DNA from: Aquibium microcysteis
GTDB lineage: Bacteria > Pseudomonadota > Alphaproteobacteria > Rhizobiales > Rhizobiaceae
Assembly (NCBI RefSeq): GCF_014495845.1
Contig: NZ_CP061080.1
Span: 2,283,001 to 2,347,000, forward strand
Reading direction: 5' to 3'
DNA length: 64,000 nt
The notes under the pieces: model-generated
Database searches by the model: none
What the model was told of the DNA's origin: nothing
The model's input: only the letters and a program-made list of their open reading frames with translations
Position numbers and translations under genes: made by a program
In this document: positions 49,259 through 59,536 of the stretch, one piece after another
Layout of the letters: every line of letters begins with the position of its first letter
How positions within the stretch are numbered: position 1 is the stretch's first letter

Positions 49259-50176
49259 GTGTATTCCATGACTGCCGTCTGCCGTCTCACCGGCCTGAAC
49301 GCATCCACCTTGCGGACATGGGAGCGCCGCTACGGGGTGCCGGCCCCGGAACGCAGCGAGGGAAACCGGCGACGCTATTCCGCCGGGGAGGTTGACCGCC
49401 TCGTCGCGATCGCGACTCTCCTCGGACGCGGCCATGCGATCACGACCCTTGCAGGGATGTCGTTCACCGCGCTGCTGGACCTCGTCGCGAAAGGCGAAGC
49501 GGAGAGCACCGAGAATGCGGCTGCTCAGGCGCTCTATCGGAGGGCGGTCGAGTCTCTGGAAAACCGCGACTTCGTCGGTTTCCGCGCGCGATTGGTCGAG
49601 GCCCTGACGTTGCTGTCGCCGCTCGATGCCATAGAGAGCGTATTCGCACCGCTATTGCGGCACATGGGCGAGGCGTGGTCCCGGGGCGATCTCCCGGTCC
49701 ACGCGGAACATCTGGCGTCGGCGATCATGCGTCAGGTCGTATCGATTGCGGCCGCAACCCGGACGCCTGCCGAATTACATGTGCGTTTGTTGTTCAGCAC
49801 CTTGGCCGGAGACCGGCATGAACTGGGCGCCATCTTCGCCTGGTACCTTGCCCTGGCGGCGGGACACGACGCCCTCTACCTCGGACCGGACCTCGATGTC
49901 GACGAGATCGTCGCCGGCGCGGAGGCTCTCGACGTCGACGTGGTCGTGCTGTCCGTAACCACGGATGCGACGGGGCTGGACGTGGCGCGCGAACGGCTGG
50001 AACGGCTGGGCGCAAGCCTCGGAAATCGTCGCGAACTCTGGATCGGTTCGTCTCCAGCCCTCTCGGTGAACCGTGAGGCCGATGAACAGGCAATTCGGAC
50101 CTTTCACGACTACAGCAGTTTTGCGGGAGCCCTGTCGGACGTGCGGGAACGGCGCCGCAGACCTCGTTCCGCTTGA
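49259..50176 (+). CDS. MerR-type regulator with B12-binding domain (CarH/LitR-like photoreceptor)
   Basis: 305-residue regulator. The N-terminal MerR winged HTH reads AVCRLTGLNASTLRTWERRY and later EGNRRRYSAGEVDRLVAIA. A four-helix cap follows with the W-x9-EH motif: W140 and E150-H151 in WSRGDLPVHAEH. A B12-binding Rossmann domain follows with DxHxxG (DRHELG, H187 as predicted lower cobalt ligand). This combination is that of CarH/LitR adenosylcobalamin light sensors, which repress in the dark and release DNA on photolysis. GTG at 49259 is the likely start, 11 bases after AAGGAG. Nearby genes are a divergent chemoreceptor and a TRAP transporter. Confidence 0.82.
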   Translation: MYSMTAVCRLTGLNASTLRTWERRYGVPAPERSEGNRRRYSAGEVDRLVAIATLLGRGHAITTLAGMSFTALLDLVAKGEAESTENAAAQALYRRAVESLENRDFVGFRARLVEALTLLSPLDAIESVFAPLLRHMGEAWSRGDLPVHAEHLASAIMRQVVSIAAATRTPAELHVRLLFSTLAGDRHELGAIFAWYLALAAGHDALYLGPDLDVDEIVAGAEALDVDVVVLSVTTDATGLDVARERLERLGASLGNRRELWIGSSPALSVNREADEQAIRTFHDYSSFAGALSDVRERRRRPRSA

Positions 50177-50201
50177 CGGTATCGGCCGGCGCCCCGCCCC
50201 C

Positions 50202-51482
50202 TCACCGGTACAGCAGCGTCGGCAGCCAGAGCGTGAGCGCAGGGACGAAGGTGATCAGCGCCAGCACGATGCCGAGCGGGATCAGGAACGGCGCGGTCGC
50301 CACCACGCAGCGCTCGAACGGCACCTTCGACACCCGCGCCAGCACGTAGAGCACCAGTCCCACCGGCGGCGTCAGCAGGCCGATCATCAGGTTGAGAACC
50401 ACGATCACCCCGAAATGCACCGGGTCGACGCCCACCTTGACGGCGATCGGCAGGAGCACCGGCACCAGGATGGTGATCGCGGCCACCGTCTCCAGGAAAC
50501 AGCCGACGACGAGCAGGATCAGGTTGATCAGCAAAAGCACGATGATCGGGTTCTCCGACACCGTCAGCACCAGCGCCGCGAAGTGCTCGGGCACCCTGTT
50601 GGAGGCGAGGATCCAGGCGAAGATCGACGCCGCCGCCACGATGAACAGCACCACCGCCGTCGTCTCGATCGTGTCGAACGAGACGCGCAGGAAGCGCCGC
50701 AGCGACAGCGTGCGGTAGACCACGAGCCCGAGGAACAGCGCCCAGACGCAGGCGGCGATCGCCGCCTCCGTCGGCGTGAAGGCGCCCGACAGGATGCCGC
50801 CGACGATGATCACCGGCGTCATCAGCGACAGGAAGGCGCGCAGGAAGCTGGTGCCGAGCACCGGCAGCGAGAAGGCCTGGTCGCGCGGGTAGCCGTTTCG
50901 GCGCGCATAGATCGCCACCATGATCATCAGCGACACCGCCATGATCAGCCCGGGCACGAAGCCGGCGGCGAAGAGCTGGCCGATCGAGGCCCCCGCCACC
51001 ACGCCGTAGATGACCATCGGCAGCGAGGGCGGGATGATCGGGCCGATCGTCGAGGACGCCGCCGTGATGCCGACCGCGAAACCCGGGTCGTAGTTGGCGT
51101 CGCGCATCGCCTTGATCTCGATGGCGCCGAGCCCGCCGGCATCCGCCACCGCGGCCCCCGACATGCCGGCGAAGATGACCGAGGCGCCGATGTTGACGTG
51201 GCCGAGCCCGCCGCGCATCCAGCCCACCAGCGCCTTTGCGAAATCGAAGATGCGCTCGGTGATGCCGGCTGAATTCATCAGGTTGCCGGCCAGGATGAAG
51301 AAGGGCACCGCCAGCAGCGGGAAGGAATCCACCCCGTTGATCATCCGGTGCACCACGACGACGTCGGGGATGCGCCCGTCGAGGAAGATGAACACCGCCG
51401 AGGCGCCGGCAAGCGCGATCGCCACCGGCACGCCGAGCATGAGCATCACGAGGAGGAGCACGAAGAGCAGGGTCAGGAGCAT
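50202..51482 (-). CDS. dctM: TRAP transporter large permease subunit (DctM)
   Basis: 426-residue inner-membrane protein with about twelve helices. Typical DctM stretches are LLAVPFFILAGNLMNSAGIT, GMSGAAVADAGGLGAIEIKA and ASSTIGPIIPPSLPMVIYGV. It is the ion-coupled transport subunit for an organic acid delivered by the binding protein. Last gene of the DctPQM operon, 14 bases after the small permease gene, and convergent with the CarH-like gene. Symbol indicates subunit type, not C4-dicarboxylate specificity. Confidence 0.95.
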   Translation of the reverse strand: MLLTLLFVLLLVMLMLGVPVAIALAGASAVFIFLDGRIPDVVVVHRMINGVDSFPLLAVPFFILAGNLMNSAGITERIFDFAKALVGWMRGGLGHVNIGASVIFAGMSGAAVADAGGLGAIEIKAMRDANYDPGFAVGITAASSTIGPIIPPSLPMVIYGVVAGASIGQLFAAGFVPGLIMAVSLMIMVAIYARRNGYPRDQAFSLPVLGTSFLRAFLSLMTPVIIVGGILSGAFTPTEAAIAACVWALFLGLVVYRTLSLRRFLRVSFDTIETTAVVLFIVAAASIFAWILASNRVPEHFAALVLTVSENPIIVLLLINLILLVVGCFLETVAAITILVPVLLPIAVKVGVDPVHFGVIVVLNLMIGLLTPPVGLVLYVLARVSKVPFERCVVATAPFLIPLGIVLALITFVPALTLWLPTLLYR

Positions 51483-51496
51483 GATCGGGCGCCGCG

Positions 51497-52045
51497 CTAG
51501 AGGGTGGGGCCGGTGGCGGAGAACAGCTCCGGATCAACGAGGCGGCTGGTGCCGGTGCGGATGTGGCGCACGAGCACGACGACGCCGTAGAGGGTCATAC
51601 CCGCGAAACAGGCCGCGACCGCCCAGTAGACGATCGACTTCGGCAGGTCGATCGCGCCCATCATCTGCTGCGTGCGCTGCGCCAGCCCCACGCAGAGCCA
51701 TCCCGTGATGGCGTAGAAGGCGAGCGCCACGAGGTCGACGCCGATCTGCAGGGCAAGGCGGGCGCGGCGCGGCAGCCAGCGGTAGACGAGCTCGACCGCG
51801 ATGTGGCTCTCCTTGCGCACCGCCATCACCGCCCCCACGAAGGTGACGCCGATCAGAAGGTAGCGCGCGATCTCCTCGGTCCAGCCGAGCGAATTGTTGA
51901 GCACGTAGCGCGTGAAGAACTGCAGGAACACGACGACGGCCAGCGTCCAGAAGACGACGAGCACGATGCCGTCCTGAAGCTTGATGTCGTCCAGCCGCTC
52001 GCTCTCGTCCGGCTCCGCGCCGGTGCCCGGGTCGTCCTGCCGCAT
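51497..52045 (-). CDS. dctQ: TRAP transporter small permease subunit (DctQ)
   Basis: 182-residue membrane protein with four predicted helices; the DctQ signature is VFLQFFTRYVLNNSLGWTEE followed by IARYLLIGVTFVGAVMAVRK. It bridges DctM and is essential for TRAP transport. The frame extends to 52135, but ATG at 52045 gives the usual short acidic N-terminus. The 123-base gap to dctP is larger than the others and holds no gene. Confidence 0.92.
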   Translation of the reverse strand: MRQDDPGTGAEPDESERLDDIKLQDGIVLVVFWTLAVVVFLQFFTRYVLNNSLGWTEEIARYLLIGVTFVGAVMAVRKESHIAVELVYRWLPRRARLALQIGVDLVALAFYAITGWLCVGLAQRTQQMMGAIDLPKSIVYWAVAACFAGMTLYGVVVLVRHIRTGTSRLVDPELFSATGPTL

Positions 52046-52168
52046 CCTGGTCTCCGCAGAGGAAGGCCGGCGGCACGCAACTGCGCCGCCGGGAACCGCA
52101 AGGAAGGCCGCCGTCCCTGCCGCCCTTGCCCGCAAGGGCGGCAGCAGGCAGCCAGCGCCGTGCCGTCG

Positions 52169-53149
52169 CTACTGGATGGCCTGCAGCCTGTCGTAGGTCG
52201 CCTGGTCCCAGGTCGCGTCCGGTCCGTTGTGCAGCGTCATCGTGGCCTCGCGGAACGGCGCGCGGTCGACCTCGCGCACGTCGACACCCTGGTCGCGGAA
52301 CCACTGGACGAGGTTCTTCTCGGCCTCGATGATCTGCTCGGTGGCGCAGACCGAGGTTTCGTCGAGCACGGTCTCCAGCGCCGCCTGGTCGGCCGCGTCC
52401 ATGGCGTTCCAGGCCGGGCCGCCGACGATGGTCAGAAGCGCGTCGGTGATGTGGCCGGTCAGGTTGATGTGCTTCTGCACCTCGTAGAACTTCTTGGCCT
52501 GGATGGTGGGCAGCGGATTCTCCTGCGCGTCCACCGTGCCCTGCTGCAGGGCGAGATACACTTCCGCGAAGGCGATCGGCGTCGGGTTGGCACCGGCCGC
52601 CTTGGGGAACATCATGTAGAGCGGCGCGTCCGGAACGCGGATCTTCAGGCCGGCGAGATCCTCCGGCTTGTCGATCGGCTTGTTGGAGGTGACGTGGCGC
52701 TGGCCGTAATAGGTCATCGAGGTGATGTGGTTGCCGGTGGCGTCGGTATAGCCCTTGGCCAGATCCTTGAAGAGATCGGAGTTGCGGTAGTTGTCCCAGT
52801 GCGCGTAGTCGCGGAACATGTAGGGCGCGCCGCCGATGGCGATCGGGCCGTAGGACCGGCCGGCGAACAGCTGCCCGGTATAGATGATGTCGACGGTGCC
52901 GAGCCCGAGCCCCTCGTTGATGTCGGATTCCTTGCCGAGCGAGGAGGCCGGGAAGACCTCGACCGAATAGCGCCCGTCGGTCGCCGCCTTCAGCCTGTCG
53001 GACGCCGCCACCGCGCACGTGTGATACGGCTCGCTCACTTCGTAGACATGGGCCCACTTGAGCGCTGTTTCCGCCGATGCGGGCACCGTCGCCGCAAGGC
53101 AAACGGCAGCTGAACTGGCCAGAGCGGCCATCGTCTTGATGGTGTTCAC
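52169..53149 (-). CDS. dctP: TRAP transporter substrate-binding protein (DctP)
   Basis: 326-residue periplasmic binding protein. GTG at 53149 with GGAGGAG upstream starts a signal peptide (MAALASSAAVCLAATVPASA), and the mature protein opens ETALKWAHVYEVSEPYHTCA. The DctP-type core contains LAGLKIRVPDAPLYMMFPKA with the conserved Arg that contacts a substrate carboxylate, then FAEVYLALQQGTVDAQENPL. It selects an organic acid; which one cannot be read. Confidence 0.94.
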   Translation of the reverse strand: MNTIKTMAALASSAAVCLAATVPASAETALKWAHVYEVSEPYHTCAVAASDRLKAATDGRYSVEVFPASSLGKESDINEGLGLGTVDIIYTGQLFAGRSYGPIAIGGAPYMFRDYAHWDNYRNSDLFKDLAKGYTDATGNHITSMTYYGQRHVTSNKPIDKPEDLAGLKIRVPDAPLYMMFPKAAGANPTPIAFAEVYLALQQGTVDAQENPLPTIQAKKFYEVQKHINLTGHITDALLTIVGGPAWNAMDAADQAALETVLDETSVCATEQIIEAEKNLVQWFRDQGVDVREVDRAPFREATMTLHNGPDATWDQATYDRLQAIQ

Positions 53150-53342
53150 GATCGTCTCCTCCCGAGAAATCTGTGGTTCGGTGCGGCTCCTCCCGCCCGA
53201 TCTTTCTGTTTGTCTTGGCGCTGCCCCGGACCTCGCCGGGTGTACATCCTCCTGCCTCTCCCGATCCTCCGGAAGGAGTATCGACAGGATGGAACGGGAA
53301 ATCAAGCGAAGGCTAAAATCGGGGGCGCGCGCAGGCGCGCTC

Positions 53343-54623
53343 TCACCCTTTCCGCGCCGCCAGCACCTTGTCGATGCGCCGGCCGTCGAGATCGACGATC
53401 TCGAATCGCCACGTCCCGATGTCGATCGCCTCGCCCGTGTCCGGCAGCCGCTTGAAGGCGTCGAGCAGGAAGCCGGCCACGGTCTCGTAGCCGCGCCGCG
53501 CCGGCAGTTCGAGCCGAAGCAGGTCGGCCATCTCGTCGGCCGGCATCGATCCGGCGAGCAGCCAGGACCCGTCCGCGCGCTGGTGCGCTTCCGGCTCGGC
53601 TCCCTCCTCCTCGTCGGAGCGGAAGGCGCCTGCGATCGCGTCGAGAATGTCGGCCGGCGTGATCACGCCTTCGAAATGGCCGAACTCGTCATGCACCAGC
53701 ACCATCGGCACGTCGGCCTTCTGCAGGGTCTCGAGCACCGCCAGCGCCGACATCGTGTCCGGCACCACCGGCGCGGACCTGACGTGCTGGGCAAGCAGGG
53801 ACTGCGGTTTCGACAGCAGTCCCGTCGCCACGTCGCGGACGCGCACCACGCCGATGACCGAATCGACGCTGCCCTCGTAGACCGGCACCCGCGTATGGCT
53901 GGTCGCCAGCAGCGCCGCGCGCAGCGCCTCGGCTGAAAGCGCCGTGTCGATGGCCTCGACCTCGGTGCGCGGCGTCATCAGCGCGCGTGCCGTCCGGTCG
54001 CCGAGCCGCATCACGCCCGAAATCATGGCCTGCTCGGCCGCCTCGATGACGCCGGCGCTTTCCGCCTCGGCGATCACGGTGCGGATCTCTTCGTCGGTCA
54101 GCGTGGATTCCGCCTCCGCACCCATGCCGCCCGCCCGCAGGATCGCCCGCGTGGAGGCGTCGAGCAGCCAGATGACGGGTGCTGCGAAGCGCGAGAACAT
54201 CTCCATCGCCGGCGCCACCATGCAGGCGAAGCCTTCGGCATTCTTCAGCGCCAGATGCTTCGGCACCAATTCGCCGATGATCACGGACAGGAAGGTGATC
54301 AGGCCGATGACGATTCCATAGCCGGCGACCTCGGCGACGTTCTCGGCGAGGCCGTAGCCCATCAGGATCGCACTCATGCGCGCCCCGAGTGCGGCACCCG
54401 AGAAGGCGCCGGCCAGGATGCCGATCAGCGTGATGCCGATCTGGACGGCCGAGAGGAAGCGCCCGGGCTCCTCCGCCAGCCGCAACGCGGCCCTGGCACC
54501 GGCCCGCCCCTGCTCGGCCAGAACCGCCAGCCGCGGCTTGCGCGCCGACACGACCGACAGCTCCGACAGCGCGAAGACGCCGTTGAGCAGGATGAGGCAC
54601 GCCGCGACGATCAGTTCGAACAT
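53343..54623 (-). CDS. CNNM/CorC-HlyC family membrane protein
   Basis: 426-residue protein of the hemolysin-C family: an N-terminal DUF21/CNNM domain with four helices (FELIVAACLILLNGVFALSE; SVIIGELVPKHLALKNAE), a CBS pair (VMRLGDRTARALMTPRTEVE; FGHFEGVITPADILDAIAGA) and a C-terminal CorC_HlyC domain (PARRGYETVAGFLLDAFKRL). Related proteins handle magnesium or cobalt efflux; hemolysis itself is doubtful. ATG at 54623 removes an unsupported 15-residue extension. Monocistronic, divergent from fumC. Confidence 0.9.
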   Translation of the reverse strand: MFELIVAACLILLNGVFALSELSVVSARKPRLAVLAEQGRAGARAALRLAEEPGRFLSAVQIGITLIGILAGAFSGAALGARMSAILMGYGLAENVAEVAGYGIVIGLITFLSVIIGELVPKHLALKNAEGFACMVAPAMEMFSRFAAPVIWLLDASTRAILRAGGMGAEAESTLTDEEIRTVIAEAESAGVIEAAEQAMISGVMRLGDRTARALMTPRTEVEAIDTALSAEALRAALLATSHTRVPVYEGSVDSVIGVVRVRDVATGLLSKPQSLLAQHVRSAPVVPDTMSALAVLETLQKADVPMVLVHDEFGHFEGVITPADILDAIAGAFRSDEEEGAEPEAHQRADGSWLLAGSMPADEMADLLRLELPARRGYETVAGFLLDAFKRLPDTGEAIDIGTWRFEIVDLDGRRIDKVLAARKG

Positions 54624-54845
54624 GCCGTCAGCGGTAGAACGTCCGGGTTTCGGGGTCAACGACGCCACCCCGACGACGGTGCCGAAGGCGCGGCATCCCC
54701 TGGCAGGGTGCGCGCCGTCCAGGAAGCGATTCCAGTCCCTTGGCGGCCGTCATTGAATCGATTTGGCAGCCGCGCGCCCGCAATCTTCGCTTGAAGCGGT
54801 CCCGCCCCCGCGCTACCCGACCTCACCGCACACGAGGAGCACGCC

Positions 54846-56246
54846 ATGTCCGACGCCCGCGCCACCCGCACCGAGACCGACACCTTCGGCCCGATCGAAG
54901 TCGCCTCCGACCGCTACTGGGGCGCGCAGGCGCAGCGCTCGCTCGGCAATTTCAGAATCGGCTGGGAGAAGCAGCCGCTGTCGGTCGTCCGCGCGCTCGG
55001 CATCGTCAAGCGGGCGGCGGCCGAGGCCAACATGGCGCTTGGCAGGCTGGACGCCACGATCGGCGAGACCATCGTGAAGGCCGCACAGGAGGTGATCGAC
55101 GGCAGGCTCGACGACCACTTTCCGCTGGTCGTCTGGCAGACCGGCTCGGGCACCCAGTCCAACATGAACGCCAACGAGGTGATCTCCAACCGCGCCATCG
55201 AGATGCTGGGCGGCGTGATGGGCTCCAAGAAGCCGGTCCACCCCAACGACCACGTCAACATGAGCCAGTCGTCGAACGACACCTATCCGACGGCCATGCA
55301 CGTCGCCTGCGCCGAGCGCATCGTCCACGACCTCCTGCCCGCGCTGAAGCACCTGCACGCCGCCCTCGACGCGAAGGCGAAGGCCTTCGACCACATCGTC
55401 AAGATCGGCCGCACCCACACGCAGGACGCCACCCCGCTCACCCTCGGTCAGGAATTCTCCGGCTATGCCGCGCAGGTCGCCTCGTCGATCAGGCGCATCG
55501 AGCTGACCCTGCCCGGCCTCTGCGAGCTCGCCCAGGGCGGCACCGCCGTCGGCACGGGCCTCAACGCGCCGATCGGCTTCGCCGAGAAGGTCGCCGAGCG
55601 CATCGCCGCCATCACCGGCCTGCCCTTCGTCACCGCGCCGAACAAGTTCGAGGCGCTGGCGGCGCATGATTCGATGGTCTTCAGCCACGGCGCCATCAAC
55701 GCCGCCGCAGCAGCCCTGTTCAAGATCGCCAACGACATCCGCTTCCTCGGCTCGGGCCCGCGCTCCGGCCTCGGCGAACTGTCGCTGCCCGAGAACGAGC
55801 CGGGCTCCTCGATCATGCCGGGCAAGGTCAACCCGACCCAGTCGGAGGCGCTGACGCAGGTCTGCGTCCAGGTCTTCGGCAACAATGCGGCGCTGACCTT
55901 CGCCGGCAGCCAGGGCCATTTCGAGCTCAACGTCTACAATCCGCTGATGGCCTACAATTTCCTCCAGTCGGTCCAGCTCCTGTCGGATGCCGCCCGCTCC
56001 TTCACCGACAATTGCGTGGTGGGCATCGAGGCCCGCGAGGACAACATCAAGGCCGCACTCGACCGCTCGCTGATGCTGGTCACCGCGCTCGCGCCGACCA
56101 TCGGCTACGATGCCGCCGCGAAGATCGCCAAGACCGCGCACAAGAACGGCACCACGCTGCGCGAGGAGGCGCTCGCCACCGGCCTCGTCACCGCCGAAGA
56201 CTACGACCGCATCGTGCGGCCGGAGCTGATGACGCAGCCGGGCTGA
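54846..56246 (+). CDS. fumC: Class II fumarate hydratase
   Basis: 466-residue fumarase converting fumarate to malate in the TCA cycle. The superfamily signature [15 protein letters not shown] begins at residue 320. The active-site segment [18 protein letters not shown] and [17 protein letters not shown] are intact. GAGGAG precedes the ATG. Iron-independent, heat-stable type by family. Its 3' flank is a long repeat-rich gap. Confidence 0.97.
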   Translation: MSDARATRTETDTFGPIEVASDRYWGAQAQRSLGNFRIGWEKQPLSVVRALGIVKRAAAEANMALGRLDATIGETIVKAAQEVIDGRLDDHFPLVVWQTGSGTQSNMNANEVISNRAIEMLGGVMGSKKPVHPNDHVNMSQSSNDTYPTAMHVACAERIVHDLLPALKHLHAALDAKAKAFDHIVKIGRTHTQDATPLTLGQEFSGYAAQVASSIRRIELTLPGLCELAQGGTAVGTGLNAPIGFAEKVAERIAAITGLPFVTAPNKFEALAAHDSMVFSHGAINAAAAALFKIANDIRFLGSGPRSGLGELSLPENEPGSSIMPGKVNPTQSEALTQVCVQVFGNNAALTFAGSQGHFELNVYNPLMAYNFLQSVQLLSDAARSFTDNCVVGIEAREDNIKAALDRSLMLVTALAPTIGYDAAAKIAKTAHKNGTTLREEALATGLVTAEDYDRIVRPELMTQPG

Positions 56247-56349
56247 GGTCGGCGTTCCCGTCCCGCATCACACCGCCAGAGGCTCGCTCCGCGCGCGCCT
56301 TGGGATGAGGACGCTGAGGACGAGGCGTTGGAGGCCTGCGCGCCCCCGC

Positions 56350-56455
56350 CTTCGTCATCCCGGAACGGCGTCCGAGCGCAGCGAAGGACGACGTATCCGG
56401 GATCCATGCCTCGCCGCCCATGCCTGCGATCCGGTCCACGACGAGGCCTGCGCCA
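56350..56455. repeat. Direct repeat copy 1 in the fumC-doxX gap
   Basis: About 105 bases starting ccttcgtcatcccggaacgg and including gtatccgggatccatgcc and tccggtccacgac. Recurs at 56698-56803 with roughly ten differences, offset 348. Confidence 0.8.
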
Positions 56456-56697
56456 CCGCCGGCGCCGCTCCGCCGTCGCCCCTCATCCTCCACCGCCCCC
56501 CCTCCGTCGTCGCTGCGCGACGCCACCTCCGCCCCCACTTCGTGGGGTGGAGGATAGCCCGCCGCCAGCGCTGACGCCCATCCTCCAACCCCCCGCATTG
56601 GGAGAAGGTGCCGAGCGCAGCGCGGCGGAGGGGGGAACCACGCCGCCCCGAACCGGTAACCGCACAGGCCTGCCTCGCCCGGCATGCCCCCCGCCGC

Positions 56698-56803
56698 CTT
56701 CGTCATCCCGGAACGGCGTCCGAGCGAAGCGAAGGACGCCGTATCCGGGATCCATGCCGCGCCGTTCATGCCCGCGCTCCGGTCCACGACAAGGCCCGTG
56801 GCG
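56698..56803. repeat. Direct repeat copy 2 in the fumC-doxX gap
   Basis: Second copy of 56350-56455. A further partial version (catggatcccgggtctgcgc) lies near 56905. Confidence 0.8.
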
Positions 56804-57116
56804 CCACCGCCGGCGCGCCCCATCGCCGACGCGCGTCCGGTCGCCGGAGCGTCCCGGACATCGCTCCATGTCTCCGTCGTCCCGCCTTTCGACGACCGCC
56901 GAGGCATGGATCCCGGGTCTGCGCCTCCGCTTCGCTCCGGCTTCGCCCGGGTTGACGAAGGTGACGGGGGCGCCTCCCAGTCCCGCCGAGCGCGCGGCCT
57001 TCGACCGCTCCCCTCATCGTTCAACAATAGTGAACGTATCGTCGGCCCCCGCAGCGCTATCGGTTTCCGCCGATCCGGCTATGGTCGCCGCCACCACCCA
57101 TCCCTCGGAGATACCC

Positions 57117-57515
57117 ATGTCCAACAGCGTCATCCTCCTCATCGGCCGCATCCTCCTGTCGGTCATGTTCATCATGTCCGGCCTCCAGAAGTTCGGCGGC
57201 ATCGACGGCACTGCCGGCTACATCGGCTCGGTCGGCCTGCCCGCGCCGGTCGCGCTCGCCTGGCTCGCCGCGATCTTCGAGACCGTCGCCGGCATCGCCA
57301 TCCTCGTCGGCTTCCAGACGAAGATCGCAGCCCTCCTGCTCGCCGCCTTCTGCGTCTTCGCCGGCTACGTCTTCCACTTCCAGCCGGAAGACCAGATGCA
57401 GATGATCTCCTTCATGAAGAACCTGACCATCGCCGGCGGCTTCCTCGCCCTCTACGTGTCCGGCCCGGGCGCGCTCTCGGTCGATGCCCGCACCGGCAAG
57501 CTCGCGACGGCCTGA
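57117..57515 (+). CDS. DoxX family membrane protein
   Basis: 132-residue protein with four predicted transmembrane helices: SVILLIGRILLSVMFIMSGL, LAWLAAIFETVAGIAILVGF, KIAALLLAAFCVFAGYVFHF and NLTIAGGFLALYVSGPG. This is the DoxX pattern (the SGLQKFGG loop after helix 1 is typical). Such proteins are linked to redox and thiol stress in some bacteria; the function here is unknown. ATG at 57117 follows GGAG. A strong terminator lies 50 bases downstream. Confidence 0.88.
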   Translation: MSNSVILLIGRILLSVMFIMSGLQKFGGIDGTAGYIGSVGLPAPVALAWLAAIFETVAGIAILVGFQTKIAALLLAAFCVFAGYVFHFQPEDQMQMISFMKNLTIAGGFLALYVSGPGALSVDARTGKLATA

Positions 57516-57564
57516 CCTCCACGGCGCGCCGCTGAGGCGGCGCGTTTCGGCACGGCCGCGAAAC

Positions 57565-57600
57565 GGAAAAGGCCCGGCTTTCCCAAGCCGGGCCTTTTCC
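57565..57600. terminator. Bidirectional intrinsic terminator
   Basis: Perfect 16-base stem GGAAAAGGCCCGGCTT/AAGCCGGGCCTTTTCC with a four-base loop tccc, A-run on one side and T-run on the other. It separates doxX from the convergent acyl-CoA synthetase gene. Confidence 0.9.
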
Positions 57601-57628
57601 GCATCCTGGCTCCAGGCGCCGTGCGGCT

Positions 57629-59353
57629 TCAGGCCGTCTTCAGTTCCGTGATCCCCAGTTCGTCCACCATCTCGTCGCGCATGATGAACTTCTGCGGCTT
57701 GCCCGTCACGGTCATCGGCAGCGAGGGCCGTATCCGCACGTAGCGCGGGATCTTGTAGTGCGCGATCTGGCCCTGGCAGAAAGCGCGGATCTCCTCTTCT
57801 GTCGGCACCTCGGCCCCCGGCACGATCCACGCGCAGACCTCCTCGCCGTAGCGTGGGTCAGGCACGCCGAACACCTGCACCTCGCGTACCTTGGGGTGGC
57901 GGTACAGAAACTCCTCCACCTCGCGCGGATAGACGTTCTCCCCGCCGCGGATGATCATGTCCTTCACCCGGCCGACGATGTTGCAATAGCCTTCGGCGTC
58001 GATGGTCGCGAGGTCGCCGGTGTGCATCCAGCCCTCCTCGTCGATCGCCTCGGCGGTCTTTTCCGGTTCGTCCCAGTAGCCCTTCATGACCGAGTATCCG
58101 CGGGTGCACAATTCACCCCGCTCGCCCGGCGGCACGGTACGGCCGTCCGCATCGACCACCTTCACCTCGACATGCGGGTGGACGCGCCCGACCGTCGAGA
58201 CGCGCTTGTCCAGCGGGTCGTCGACGTCGCTCTGGAACGAGACCGGGCTCGTCTCGGTCATGCCGTAGGCGATCGTGACCTCGCGCATGTTCATCTGGCT
58301 CTGCACCTTCTTCATCACCTCGATCGGGCACGGCGCGCCGGCCATGATGCCGGTCCTGAGCGACGAAAGATCGAAGCCCCTGAAGCTTGGATGGTCGAGC
58401 ATGGCCACGAACATGGTCGGCACGCCGTAGAGCGCCGTGCAGCGCTCTGCCGCCACCGCCTTCAGCGTCGCCTCCGGGTCGAAGCCCTCGCCCGGAAACA
58501 CCATCGCGGCACCCTTGGTGACGCAGCCGAGCGTGCCCATCACCATGCCGAAGCAGTGGTACAGCGGCACCGGGATGCACAGCCGGTCCGCTTCGGTCAG
58601 GTTCATCGCCGCGGTGACGAAATGGGCGTTGTTCAAGATGTTGGAATGGCTGAGCGTCGCGCCCTTCGGCGCGCCGGTGGTACCGGAGGTGAACTGGATG
58701 TTGATCGCCTCGTCGCGGTCGAGGCCCTGCGTGATGGCATCCAGCCGCGCCCGTTCCTTCGCCGTCCCCAGCCCCACCACGGCGTCGAAATTGAACATCC
58801 CCGGCGATACCGCGTCGCCCATGCGGATGACGGTCTGCAGGTGCGGCAGCCGCGCCGCCTTGAGTTCCCCGGGCTTTGCCGTGGCCAGTTCAGGCGCCAG
58901 TTCGGTCACCATGCCGAGATAGTCGGAGGACTTGAACGCGGCCGCGGTGATCAGAGCCCGGCAGCCCACCTTGTTCAGCGCATATTCCAGTTCGTAGAGC
59001 CGGTAGGCCGGGTTGATGTTGACCATCACCAGCCCGATCCGCGCCGTCGCGAACTGCGTCAGCAGCCATTCCCAGCGGTTCGGCGACCAGATGCCGATGC
59101 GGTCGCCCTTCTCGAGGCCGAGTGCCAGCAGGCCTGCGGCGAGATCGTCCACCGCGGCGGCGAACTGCGACCACGTCACCCGCACCCCTTGTGCGCAGAA
59201 CACCGCGGCCGGTCGGTCGGGAAAGCGCGCCACCGTCCGCGCCAGCGCCTGCGGGATCGTCTCCTCGAGCAGCGGCACGGAGCGGTCGCCCGTCACGTGC
59301 GACAGGCCGTCGATGGGCGCGAGCGAATGCGTCGCGCCGGCGTCAGTGGTCAT
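57629..59353 (-). CDS. Acyl-CoA synthetase (AMP-binding, FadD-like)
   Basis: 574-residue ANL-superfamily adenylating ligase. The P-loop [11 protein letters not shown] lies at residues 221-231. [19 protein letters not shown], the A8 hinge region [20 protein letters not shown] and the catalytic Lys near [18 protein letters not shown] are all present. Activates a fatty or other carboxylic acid to its CoA ester; medium/long chain is likely but not certain. ATG at 59353 gives the usual N-terminus; the longer frame is unsupported. Single gene, 183 bases from hisG on the same strand. Confidence 0.92.
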   Translation of the reverse strand: MTTDAGATHSLAPIDGLSHVTGDRSVPLLEETIPQALARTVARFPDRPAAVFCAQGVRVTWSQFAAAVDDLAAGLLALGLEKGDRIGIWSPNRWEWLLTQFATARIGLVMVNINPAYRLYELEYALNKVGCRALITAAAFKSSDYLGMVTELAPELATAKPGELKAARLPHLQTVIRMGDAVSPGMFNFDAVVGLGTAKERARLDAITQGLDRDEAINIQFTSGTTGAPKGATLSHSNILNNAHFVTAAMNLTEADRLCIPVPLYHCFGMVMGTLGCVTKGAAMVFPGEGFDPEATLKAVAAERCTALYGVPTMFVAMLDHPSFRGFDLSSLRTGIMAGAPCPIEVMKKVQSQMNMREVTIAYGMTETSPVSFQSDVDDPLDKRVSTVGRVHPHVEVKVVDADGRTVPPGERGELCTRGYSVMKGYWDEPEKTAEAIDEEGWMHTGDLATIDAEGYCNIVGRVKDMIIRGGENVYPREVEEFLYRHPKVREVQVFGVPDPRYGEEVCAWIVPGAEVPTEEEIRAFCQGQIAHYKIPRYVRIRPSLPMTVTGKPQKFIMRDEMVDELGITELKTA

Positions 59354-59536
59354 GGATGGTCCTCCCGATGCACGTCGCCGGCAGACGTCTCCGCGCCGCC
59401 GGCGTCCTTCGCGCCAGTGTATCAGGCGGCCGGTCGAGCGCAATCGGAAGCGGCACAGGCAGCACGGCGCCGCCACATCCCGCCGCAGCGGAGCATGGGG
59501 CGGAAACCGCCCCCGCAGCCTCCGGCGGCGGCGCCC

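Larger units (their letters stand above)
56247..57116. other. 870-base gene-free region of mosaic GC-rich repeats
   Basis: No gene is supported: all six frames are open for long stretches only because of base composition, and none has a ribosome site or recognisable protein. The sequence is built from palindromic modules (for example cccccacttcgtggggtgg and atcccggaacggcgtccgag) that also appear near hisS. See the two direct-repeat copies listed separately. Confidence 0.7.
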
